The notes below the pieces were generated by a model. The model was not told the DNA's origin, did no database searches, and saw only the letters and a list, made by a program, of their open reading frames with translations. Positions 43,769 to 51,370 of a DNA stretch of 64,000 nucleotides are shown piece by piece. Numbering within the stretch: position 1 is the stretch's first letter; each line of letters begins with the position of its first letter. Origin of the DNA: JABDGV01 sp964577935 (GTDB lineage: Bacteria; Chlamydiota; Chlamydiia; Chlamydiales; FEN-1388). The position numbers and the translations under genes are program-made. The DNA lies in assembly GCA_964577935.1 (NCBI GenBank), contig CAZOAJ010000012.1:3274-67273 (forward strand), in the 5' to 3' direction.

Positions 43769-44776
43769 CTATTTCCGACTTATAATAAGAGCGTCACGTA
43801 TTTTGGCGTATAAAGGGACTCCGTTATCCTTAGGATTTAAGGCGTCTAGTACTCCACGTTCTTCGGGAAGTGCAGTTTTTCTATTAAATATACGAATTCC
43901 CTCGTCTGTGTAAAATATCATCTCATCCATGGATTTTTGAGCACTTTTTAAGAATTCAATGTCAGCTTCGCTAAGAGGTTCATGTTTCAAAATTTCCTGT
44001 ACAGCTGCTGATAATTTTCCTGCTGCTTCTTTTAATGGCTTTGCCATTACTTCTTGCCACTGCTTAAGATCGATATTGTTCTGAGGAGGTGATTTATATT
44101 CAGCAAAAAGGTTGTTAAAAACATTTATTGGGCGAGTTTCTCCAGAGGGTACTGCTTTCTCGTGCAGCATATACGCAGAATCTGCATATTTTTGGTTTAG
44201 TTCGCTATGGATGGGTTTTTGATCTGAGATTGTTAAAGCTGATTCGCTGACCACGTCATGCGCTCTCTTCAAGGTTATGTGAGCCGTGTCTTTATTCCCT
44301 TCGGCACAAATCTTATCAACGCGGTCGAGAACCCTTTTTGTAAATTCTCCGAGCGCTTTACCTTGTTCTTCCATTATTGTTGTGACATTAGAATGTAGAG
44401 TCTTGCTGGCTTTGCTTAAATTGGGGAATTTTTCTGATATTAACTTATTTATGTCTTGAATGTTGGAAAAAAAAGCGGGCGAATCGGTGAAGTCATATTT
44501 AATGGTGTCTTTGTTTTCCGAAACTAATGCAGTAAGGTTGGCTATTTGATGCTGTATTACGTGTTCATGATCTGTGACTCTTCCAGGAGCTAAAAATTTG
44601 AGTGCACTTAGAATTAAATTGCCAACTTTTTCTGCTAGAGCACTATCCTTAAATGGAAATGTAACTTTATGGCCGAAAAAAGTAGCAGTATGGGTGACTC
44701 CTTTTGTGTGATTCTCTAAACCAGTCATCAAGGTTGCAGTGGCCTTGTAGGCATCTGGCTGGATTGTCATATACAC
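43769..44776 (-). CDS. tandem-family protein 2
   Basis: 335 residues from the GTG at 44776, chosen because all three array genes have a GTG 10-13 bases behind a conserved AAGGAAG; an ATG at 44770 is also possible. Family pattern: DAYKATATLMTGLENHTKGVTHTATFFGHKVTFPF (read in parts) near the N-terminus, then a long coiled coil (about 60-200) and a helical C-terminal domain ending PKDNGVPLYAKI. A short hydrophobic patch follows the N-terminal motif. Function unknown; size, lack of motifs and array setting suggest effectors. Confidence 0.7.
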   Translation of the reverse strand: MYMTIQPDAYKATATLMTGLENHTKGVTHTATFFGHKVTFPFKDSALAEKVGNLILSALKFLAPGRVTDHEHVIQHQIANLTALVSENKDTIKYDFTDSPAFFSNIQDINKLISEKFPNLSKASKTLHSNVTTIMEEQGKALGEFTKRVLDRVDKICAEGNKDTAHITLKRAHDVVSESALTISDQKPIHSELNQKYADSAYMLHEKAVPSGETRPINVFNNLFAEYKSPPQNNIDLKQWQEVMAKPLKEAAGKLSAAVQEILKHEPLSEADIEFLKSAQKSMDEMIFYTDEGIRIFNRKTALPEERGVLDALNPKDNGVPLYAKIRDALIISRK

Positions 44777-44788
44777 CGTCCATTTCAA

Positions 44789-44825
44789 TCTTCCCTTCAG
44801 TATATCAAATTAATTAATTTAATTT
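44789..44825 (-). promoter_or_regulatory. shared upstream element (member 2)
   Basis: On the minus strand AAATTAATTAATTTGATATACTGAAGG (read in parts): an AT-rich block, GATATACT (a -10-like word), then the Shine-Dalgarno region. The same layout precedes members 3 and 4, and a partial copy precedes member 1. Confidence 0.6.
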
Positions 44826-44886
44826 ACATTGTCGGCGAAATTAGAGCGGAGAGACTGAAAATAAGCGTTTATTCCTATTGGTGTCC

Positions 44887-44970
44887 CTAAATAGAATGAA
44901 GGACAATCATGCCTACTGTTGGGAAGTGTTTGAGAAATCTTTGTCTCAAATCAGTTTAAGGAGCGTTTTT
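44887..44970 (-). pseudogene. relic of the 3' end of rny
   Basis: Minus strand reads AAAAACGCTCCTTAAACTGA ... CACTTCCCAACAGT ... CCTTCATTCTATTTAG, matching the end of rny base by base with one deletion (which breaks the frame, giving an early TGA). The relic sits upstream of array member 2, at the position where rny itself sits upstream of member 4. Evidence for serial tandem duplication. Confidence 0.8.
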
Positions 44971-45138
44971 GGATATCTTAACTCATGATCGAGTCTTTTC
45001 TATTGGATTCCTAATAGGCCTGAAGAATTGAGGGAGGGGAAATTACCAAGCAGACTTATCCAGAAGGTCGGATTATTCTGTGCCTTATCCGAGTAACTCA
45101 GCCACGTATAATTTAGATGAAATTCGGCCAATTTGAGT

Positions 45139-46125
45139 TCAAAGCGTTATGTGTCTCGCCAAAGGCACTACTCCTTTTGGATTCAAAATCTTATGTATCT
45201 CCTTATATGAATCAGGTTTTTCATCTAATAGAAAATTATTTAGATCCTGAAGTTGATTCTGGGCATTTATTAGAATTTTTATATCATTTTGTAATTTTGT
45301 ATTTTTATTTAAAATCGAATTTATTTCAGTTCTATAACTGGTTGCAGCACTTAGAATTGGGCGTGACATAGCACTCCGCCATGCATCTATATCACTTTTA
45401 TCAAGAGCTGGGTCAAATCTAAGACCCTGTGGGTTCATATACTCACTTTTGAGACTCACAAAGGTTCCAGAAACAGTGTATTTGCCTCTGTGCAAGCTTT
45501 CTGCATGCTCCGCATATTTTTCGAAGAGCTTTTTAAGAACCTCTGTTTTCTCTTCAGGTGTCAATGCTGATTTTTTAACATCACTATATGCCTGCCCTAG
45601 TGCATTTTGGGCGTTGTTTATGCCCTTACTGCAAGCGGTATCAAGTTTCTCGAGGTGTTTCGCTGTAAACTCTTCCAACTTTCTGCTTCTTTGCTCTTTT
45701 ATATCCTTGACTTCGGCTTGTAGTTCCATATTTGGAAGGAGAGGGGTGGTGTATCGAATGTCTTTCGAGGCTAGAGGAGTATTGTTTGTTATTATGGAAT
45801 TAATCGTTTCAACGTTCTTGAGAAACTTTTGATATGAGTCGGTACCGTCGTTTATGATCTTTTCTTTTTCGCTCTGAATGCTTTTTTTAAGCTCTGTTAT
45901 TTGCTTGCTTATGTCTTGAAGTCTCGAGGTATTTCCTAGATGGACTGTTTTTAAGGCATCTACAGCAAAAATGCCAATTTTCGAAGCGGTTGGCCAAGAT
46001 GTAATTGGAAATTTAATCGTGCGACCTAGAAAAGTAGCGGTATGCGTAACACCTTCTGTATGCTTTTGTAGATCAGCTTTTAAAGTTTCGGCTCTGCTGT
46101 AAGCGTTAATTGACATAGGTGCCAC
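45139..46125 (-). CDS. tandem-family protein 3
   Basis: 328 residues from the GTG at 46125 (10 bases behind AAAGGAAG; an ATG at 46116 is also possible). Family pattern: AYSRAETLKADLQKHTEG then GVTHTATFLGRTIKFP, a coiled-coil middle (about 60-200) with repeats such as EEKTEVLKKLFEKYAEHAESL, and an Asn/Asp-rich helical C-terminus ending ILNPKGVVPLARHI. Very similar to member 4, less so to member 2. Confidence 0.7.
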   Translation of the reverse strand: MAPMSINAYSRAETLKADLQKHTEGVTHTATFLGRTIKFPITSWPTASKIGIFAVDALKTVHLGNTSRLQDISKQITELKKSIQSEKEKIINDGTDSYQKFLKNVETINSIITNNTPLASKDIRYTTPLLPNMELQAEVKDIKEQRSRKLEEFTAKHLEKLDTACSKGINNAQNALGQAYSDVKKSALTPEEKTEVLKKLFEKYAEHAESLHRGKYTVSGTFVSLKSEYMNPQGLRFDPALDKSDIDAWRSAMSRPILSAATSYRTEINSILNKNTKLQNDIKILINAQNQLQDLNNFLLDEKPDSYKEIHKILNPKGVVPLARHITL

Positions 46126-46134
46126 TCGTGTGAA

Positions 46135-46168
46135 TCTTCCTTTCAGTATATCAAATAATTAATTTAAG
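46135..46168 (-). promoter_or_regulatory. shared upstream element (member 3)
   Basis: Minus strand contains ATTAATTATTTGATATACTG just before AAAGGAAG and the GTG start. Same order as in front of members 2 and 4. Confidence 0.6.
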
Positions 46169-46232
46169 ATGTATTGAGCGAAGAATTAGATAGGGTAGGC
46201 CGAAAACAATCGCTTATTTCTATTATGTGCTC

Positions 46233-46275
46233 GCTTGCAAAGCGTTTAAGAGGCAGCCTTTTTTTAAACGGGTAC
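46233..46275 (-). pseudogene. possible second relic of rny 3' end
   Basis: Words such as AAGCGTTTAAGAGG and CCTTTTTTTAAACGG on the plus strand resemble the rny tail (ATGTTTAAGAAAGG and CCTCTTTTTGAATCGG) in the same order. Weaker than the relic at 44887; the identity should be tested by alignment. Confidence 0.45.
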
Positions 46276-46288
46276 GTAAACCAAATCG

Positions 46289-47302
46289 CTAAGGAATACA
46301 AAAGCGTATGTTTCTAGTCAAAAGCATTCCTTTTGGGTTCAACACCTTGTGTATATCAACATATGACTCAGGAGTTTCTTGTATCAACCAACTATTTAGG
46401 TCCTGAAATGCGTTCTCGGCATCTTTGAGGAGTTTTAAGTCATTTTCTGATTTTGATTTTTTATTTAATATTAGATCTATGTCAGTTCTATAATCTTTGG
46501 CAGCTTTTAAAATTGGATTTACCATTGCGGTTCGCCATGTGGCTATATCAGTTTTATCAAAAAATGGCCCGAATCCAAGACCTTCAGGGTTCATATAGTC
46601 ACGTTTAATGCTCATAAATGTTTTAGAAACAGAATTGTTACATTCTTTACTATGTACGCGTTGAGCATGTTCGGCATATTTTTCGAACAGTTTTTTAAGC
46701 GTCTCTCTTTTCTGTTGAGGCTTCAATGATGATGAGTTTTTAACAGCTTGATATGCTTGCAGGAGTGCGTTATGGGCGCTTTGTATATCCTTCTTACAAG
46801 AGTTTTCAATAATCCTGAGATATTTTGGTGTAAATATTTGCACATTTTGCATTCTTTGGGCTTCTATTTGCTGGACTGCTTTTTGTAGCTGAGTATTTCC
46901 AGAAATCGGGACGGATTGTTTTTCACTTTCGAAGGCTTTAGAAATGTTCGAGTCGTTTATCAATTTGTTAATTGTACTCATGTTATCAAAAAAAATCTGA
47001 TACGACTCTGTTGTGTCGTCTATGATGCTTTTTCGTTCATCTTGAATTAATGTTTTAAGGTCTTTTATTCGCTTGCTTATTTCTTGAAGGCTACTGGCAT
47101 TTCCTAGATGAACGATTTTTAAAACAGTAACAAAAACGATGCCAATTTTTGACAAGTTTGGCCAACGTGGGCTTGGATATTGGAGTTTATAATCTAGAAA
47201 AGTAGCGATGTGTGTGAAGCCTTTTCTATGCTCCTCTAGGTCATGGCTTAACTTTGCCGCTTCTTCATACGCACGGAGCTGAGATTTGATCATCGTATAC
47301 AC
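46289..47302 (-). CDS. tandem-family protein 4
   Basis: 337 residues from the GTG at 47302 (12 bases behind AAGGAAG; an ATG at 47293 is an alternative). Family pattern: AYEEAAKLSHDLEEHRKGF then THIATFLDYKLQYPSP, a coiled-coil middle with KKLFEKYAEHAQRVH, and a C-terminal domain ending HKVLNPKGMLLTRN. The closest paralogue is member 3. It lies directly downstream of rny (93 bp) and so keeps the ancestral neighbour of the array. Confidence 0.72.
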   Translation of the reverse strand: MYTMIKSQLRAYEEAAKLSHDLEEHRKGFTHIATFLDYKLQYPSPRWPNLSKIGIVFVTVLKIVHLGNASSLQEISKRIKDLKTLIQDERKSIIDDTTESYQIFFDNMSTINKLINDSNISKAFESEKQSVPISGNTQLQKAVQQIEAQRMQNVQIFTPKYLRIIENSCKKDIQSAHNALLQAYQAVKNSSSLKPQQKRETLKKLFEKYAEHAQRVHSKECNNSVSKTFMSIKRDYMNPEGLGFGPFFDKTDIATWRTAMVNPILKAAKDYRTDIDLILNKKSKSENDLKLLKDAENAFQDLNSWLIQETPESYVDIHKVLNPKGMLLTRNIRFCIP

Positions 47303-47311
47303 CGTACATTC

Positions 47312-47345
47312 AATCTTCCTTCAGTATATCAATTAATTAATTTAA
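47312..47345 (-). promoter_or_regulatory. shared upstream element (member 4)
   Basis: Minus strand reads AATTAATTAATTGATATACTG followed by AAGGAAG. The match with the elements of members 2 and 3 extends into the spacer towards rny. Confidence 0.6.
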
Positions 47346-47395
47346 ATACGCGCTCTAGGAATTAGTTGGGGTGAGCCGCAAATGATCGATTGTCC

Positions 47396-48865
47396 CTATG
47401 GCGAATGAAGGATAAGTGTCTGCACTGTTGGGAAATGTTTAAGAAAGGCCTCTTTTTGAATCGGATCAAGAAGCGTTTTCCTTGTGTTTTCGTTCACGAC
47501 TAAGTGAAGCTCTTTTCCGCCGGATAGGCAATAAGCTTGAAGAACTCCGGGAAATAATCGAGCGGCCTCTTCGAGGAGGTTTGATTTTTCTATGAGCTCA
47601 TTAAGCGTTACTGATCGAGCTCCGGGCAGTGCCGCGGAAATGGCATCCGCTATCGGAATAAGCCGAGCTTCAGGAGTTTTTGGCACTACTTCTTTATGGT
47701 GGGCCGCAATGCCATTTGATATCTCTTCGTGCAGTCCACATTCGCGAACGAATCGAGCGCCAGATAGCGCGTGAGAGAGTGAATCGTGAGGTAAAACTTT
47801 TCCAATGTCGTGAAGGAGTCCTATGAGTGTTGCTTTTTGGGGTGAAAGCTTGAGCTCAAGGCTCATATTTTGAGCGATTCGAGCAACTTCGATGCTATGA
47901 AGGAATAAGTTTTGTCCTAAACTTGAAAAGTGTTCCATCTCAGAAAGCTTTTTAAGTATCTGTGGAGGAAGTTCTGGAAGTGTCACGCATCCAATCTCTC
48001 GAACACTGTGTTTGATTCGATCGATATGTGCCTGCTCAAATGCTTCTTCTGCACGAAGGAAAAGTTCATCAAGGATTTTAAGGGATATTTTTGAGAGTTT
48101 AAAGAGCTCGGATGCAAGATATGCAGCAGAGGCTCTGCGTTTTCCGTTTGAAGAGGAGATGTTAAGAAGTAGGTTTTGTTCGTCGATGACAACATGTGTT
48201 CCTGTCAGCTCTTCAAATCGCTTTATAGTTCTGCCATCTCGGCCGATGATTTGAGGGAGGAGTTCTTGAGTTGTAATTGGTACTGAAATGGTGATGAATT
48301 CTTTCGTGGTAGGAAGAGATCCTCGTTCAAGAGCTGTAATTAAAATTTCACTTGCACGGCTTTTGGCGTCTCGTTCAAGAGCATTCATTTCGAGAGTGTA
48401 TTGAGCCTCAGCTTCCTTGCGCTTTTGGTGAAACGCGTTTGAGGCCAGAATGGTTATCAACTCTTCAAGTGGTTGAGAATGAAGCGATTCAATGTGATGC
48501 GTGAGTTTTTGCTTAAGTTCTGTAACTTCTTGAATCTGTTTAGATACACTTTTTCTTTCGTGATCAAGGCGTTCTTTTTCGTTCTTGATTCTCTTTTGCT
48601 CTCGCTCAATTTTTTCTTCAAATTCAGCTTTTTTCTGCTTCAGAAGAGCTTTTGTTTCTATTTCTGTTTTCTGAAGATTGAGTCGTGTTGTTTGCTCAAG
48701 CAGATGTAGATTTTTCTTTTGTCGAGATTCATCTTCTTCGATCGAACGGCTCAAGGAAATAAGCTTATTGCGTTGAGACTTTTTAAGATGCTGCCACCAA
48801 AAGAAACAGATAAGAAAACTTGTCGCTAGGCCAACGGCAAATGAAGAGATATCGAAAGAGGTCAT
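47396..48865 (-). CDS. rny: ribonuclease Y
   Basis: 489 residues. A membrane anchor (about 8-27) is followed by a long coiled coil (30-160), a KH domain (PQIIGRDGRTIKRFEEL then GTHVVID) and an HD phosphodiesterase domain with LHDIGKVLPHD (metal HD) and SGARFVRE. RNase Y starts mRNA decay at the membrane. Its last codons are duplicated twice or more in the downstream array. It starts 3 bp after the CBS gene ends, so the two are co-transcribed. Confidence 0.95.
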   Translation of the reverse strand: MTSFDISSFAVGLATSFLICFFWWQHLKKSQRNKLISLSRSIEEDESRQKKNLHLLEQTTRLNLQKTEIETKALLKQKKAEFEEKIEREQKRIKNEKERLDHERKSVSKQIQEVTELKQKLTHHIESLHSQPLEELITILASNAFHQKRKEAEAQYTLEMNALERDAKSRASEILITALERGSLPTTKEFITISVPITTQELLPQIIGRDGRTIKRFEELTGTHVVIDEQNLLLNISSSNGKRRASAAYLASELFKLSKISLKILDELFLRAEEAFEQAHIDRIKHSVREIGCVTLPELPPQILKKLSEMEHFSSLGQNLFLHSIEVARIAQNMSLELKLSPQKATLIGLLHDIGKVLPHDSLSHALSGARFVRECGLHEEISNGIAAHHKEVVPKTPEARLIPIADAISAALPGARSVTLNELIEKSNLLEEAARLFPGVLQAYCLSGGKELHLVVNENTRKTLLDPIQKEAFLKHFPTVQTLILHSP

Positions 48866-48868
48866 TCT

Positions 48869-50185
48869 TCAGTTTCCCTCGTATTTGATGGGAGTAATTT
48901 GAACCTCGTCCACAGTTCTGTCATCGCTCTTCAAAATGGTAATATCATATTTTTCCATATGAAGCGAAGTGCCTGGCGGGGGAATAGCTCCTGCTTTATA
49001 AAAGATGAAGCCTGCGACGGTGTCATATTCATCTTCTTGAGGAAGAAAAATGCCAATTTCAGATTCAAGGTCAGAGAGGTTCATCTTTGCATCGACTATC
49101 CATGAGCCTTTTGCTCCTCTTCTAAATGAGCGCTCTCCGGTATCATATTCGTCTTCAATACGACCAACAATTTCTTCAAGAATATCTTCAATCGTTACAA
49201 TTCCTGAAGTCCCGCCATACTCATCGACAACTACTGCCATATGCGATTGACGCTTTTTCAGCTCCTGGAGAAGAGAGGGTATAGGTTTCGTTTCGGGGCA
49301 GTAATAGACTCTTTTGGCCAGTGTTTTTATCGGTTTGTCAAGGTCTTTTTGAGGGTTTGGCTGCATGTAAATCGCTAAGAGATCCTTGTAGAGCAAGACT
49401 CCTACAATGTTGTCTATAGAACCTCGATAGATTGGGATGCGGCTATAGCCTTCTTGATTGATGAGTGTTACGGCGTCTTTAAGGAGTATATCTTCAGAGA
49501 TGCAGAAGAGATCAACTCGTGGCATCATAATTTCACGCGCTATTTTATCTTTGAAGCTCAAGACAGACTGAAGAAGCTTTTTGTCGCCTTCGGAAACAGT
49601 GGTGCGGTCATCGAGTTCTCGTAGAAGTTCGATAAGATGGGCTTTTGTTGGAGTGTATACAGCCACAAACTCACCGTTAAAGAGAGAGAGTATTTTTTCA
49701 AGAATGACAAAAAGAGGAAGGAGGGGAATTACGATCACAAGCGTTGGTGTCGTCGCAAAACGGAAGATTGTTTCTGGCGACTTTTGTGCCCACCAGCGGG
49801 GGATGACATCGCTGGCAGAAAAGAGAATGTAGCTTGTCGCGAGTATAAAGCCCAAAGAGGAGATTAAAAGCCCCCACGAAGTCCATATGCCATCCCATAT
49901 TTGAGCGAGATCCTTTTGAGTGAGACTTTGATGGCTTTCAACTAAGGCTAAAACGATGATGACGAATAAAACTCGAAGCACATGTTGTGATCCGTTTATG
50001 CTGAATAAAAATGCATTGAGTTTAGGTTGTTTAAATTGGGCTTCTAAGATCTGCGAGAGTGTTGAGGTATTTGTTAGCAACTTTTTTGAAACTGTGCTTC
50101 GATTGTTTCGTGCTGCGTGGTAAAAGCAGCTAATGCATAAGAGTCCGTAAAGGATCAATAGGCCAGTTACTGAGGCAATCAACAT
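48869..50185 (-). CDS. CNNM/CBS/CorC-type membrane protein (hemolysin-C-like)
   Basis: 438 residues. Four membrane helices (about 5-25, 70-90, 105-125, 145-175), then paired CBS domains (IAREIMMPRVDLFCISEDI and VVVDEYGGTSGIVTIEDILEEIVG, read in parts) and the C-terminal CorC/HlyC transporter-associated domain (WIVDAKMNLSDLE). Bacterial members are linked to Mg/Co homeostasis. Chlamydia has hemolysin-like CBS proteins beside ybeY in the same way. Confidence 0.92.
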   Translation of the reverse strand: MLIASVTGLLILYGLLCISCFYHAARNNRSTVSKKLLTNTSTLSQILEAQFKQPKLNAFLFSINGSQHVLRVLFVIIVLALVESHQSLTQKDLAQIWDGIWTSWGLLISSLGFILATSYILFSASDVIPRWWAQKSPETIFRFATTPTLVIVIPLLPLFVILEKILSLFNGEFVAVYTPTKAHLIELLRELDDRTTVSEGDKKLLQSVLSFKDKIAREIMMPRVDLFCISEDILLKDAVTLINQEGYSRIPIYRGSIDNIVGVLLYKDLLAIYMQPNPQKDLDKPIKTLAKRVYYCPETKPIPSLLQELKKRQSHMAVVVDEYGGTSGIVTIEDILEEIVGRIEDEYDTGERSFRRGAKGSWIVDAKMNLSDLESEIGIFLPQEDEYDTVAGFIFYKAGAIPPPGTSLHMEKYDITILKSDDRTVDEVQITPIKYEGN

Positions 50186-50305
50186 ATAATTTTTATTCGA
50201 TTTGTGAGTGTATATGCACGCTATGACTCAAAAGTATGTCTGACGATAGGTCAATATCGCCTTCCTCAAATCTACATGCTTGGGGTCATAATGTGTATAA
50301 CAGGT

Positions 50306-50842
50306 CTAAGTGACCAGTCTTTTTTTCACAAGACGGTCAAGATGAAATTTTTCTCGAAGTTTCATGGTTTTGCGTTTGCATTCGGTCGAATCCTCATATC
50401 CTATGAGGTGAAGCAGGCCATGTACAAGATAGAGGCTTATTTCAAAAGAGATTGAGGTTTTGTTTTTTACCGACTCGAAGATCGCGGTTTTTGGGCAGAT
50501 GAATATTTCACCCAAAAATCCGTCAGGAAGTTGTGCATCTTCTGGAGCGTCGAACGGAAAGGTCATGCAATCCGTAGGGGAGGGATCGTTGAAATGTTCT
50601 AGATGAAGCTTTCTTGTTTCATCATCAGATATAAAGGAAACATCCACTCGTGTTGGAGGGACTCCTTCATGTTGGAGAACATCTCGAGCGATCAAAATAA
50701 GAGAGCGCCTCAAATGGGAGATAGCTATATCTCTTTGGGCGCTTCTGATAGAAACAATTGTTTTGATTTGTCTCAAGGGTAAAGATCTCTTTCTAGAGAG
50801 AAGGAGTCTTTGGAAGTCCTGTAACTTTGCAGCCTTCAGCAT
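50306..50842 (-). CDS. ybeY: endoribonuclease YbeY, third zinc histidine missing
   Basis: 178 residues if the ATG at 50842 is used, but this overlaps the small basic protein gene by 50 bp; a TTG near 50775 (after its stop) is another possible start. Core: SFISDDETRKLHLEHF, TDCMTFPFD and the zinc site VHGLLHLIGYEDS. The normal site is HGxLHLxGYDH; here the third ligand His is replaced (YED-S). YbeY works in 16S rRNA maturation and ribosome quality control. Either metal binding is altered or the Asp/Glu substitutes. Confidence 0.88.
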   Translation of the reverse strand: MLKAAKLQDFQRLLLSRKRSLPLRQIKTIVSIRSAQRDIAISHLRRSLILIARDVLQHEGVPPTRVDVSFISDDETRKLHLEHFNDPSPTDCMTFPFDAPEDAQLPDGFLGEIFICPKTAIFESVKNKTSISFEISLYLVHGLLHLIGYEDSTECKRKTMKLREKFHLDRLVKKRLVT

Positions 50843-50951
50843 CTTTCAGGCGGCCGAGTTTCTTCAAGACATCAACGCGTTCAAAACGCTTGAGCACGTT
50901 TCGTTTTTTTACACCCTTATTGGACTTACCATAGCTGGCGTGGCGTGTCAT
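50793..50951 (-). CDS. Chlamydiae/Verrucomicrobia small basic protein
   Basis: 52 residues (MTRHASYGKSNKGVKKRNVL then KRFERVDVLKKLGRLKD, VTGLPKT), found by reading the minus strand; too short for most ORF callers. It matches the conserved small basic protein of Chlamydiae and Verrucomicrobia (motif KRNVLKRFERV). Function unknown, assumed ribosome- or RNA-linked from basic composition. It overlaps the annotated start of ybeY by 50 bp and is probably co-transcribed with it. Confidence 0.85.
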   Translation of the reverse strand: MTRHASYGKSNKGVKKRNVLKRFERVDVLKKLGRLKDAEGCKVTGLPKTPSL

Positions 50952-51035
50952 TTTCTATGAGCCTCTTTCGATATACTTTTCAATATGTGCTTGATTCAGC
51001 AGGTGTAAACCACCTGGAGAATCAAATGCAACTGT

Positions 51036-51221
51036 TTATTTTGCTTGACTTTTCATTTTAGGAACAAATACCGAAACGGCTAAATCACCTGTAATGGCAT
51101 TTTCGTGCATGCGTATTTTGGGTTTGCAAGAGCAGCCGCAGCAGCCTTTAGGGCCGGTTTTGATTTTTGGTCTTTTTCGGCTGATAAGTCGTATACGGGA
51201 CACTTTACTGAGGCGAACCAT
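51036..51221 (-). CDS. small basic cysteine-cluster protein
   Basis: 61 residues: basic N-terminal half (VSRIRLISRKRPKIKTG), then GCCGCSCKPK with four Cys in six positions, and a hydrophobic tail (LAVSVFVPKMKSQ). No family recognised. The Cys cluster could bind a metal. It is 85 bp upstream of the small basic protein gene on the same strand. Confidence 0.65.
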   Translation of the reverse strand: MVRLSKVSRIRLISRKRPKIKTGPKGCCGCSCKPKIRMHENAITGDLAVSVFVPKMKSQAK

Positions 51222-51370
51222 TGTTAGAACTCCAAAGAAATTCGTATTGAAAGAGCATGATACCTAACTTAAAGAGTAAGTCTCAAGTCAAAACTCTCAA
51301 ATAAAAAACTCGTACTCAATTTGTCTCTAATTTCAGCGTCAAATGACGTCTAAATTCCAAAGTTTACCAC

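Noticed and set aside
45117..45371. Plus-strand open frame over the 3' end of array gene 3
   Set aside because: It is antisense to a better-supported gene, has no Shine-Dalgarno and no recognisable product, so I treat it as a shadow.
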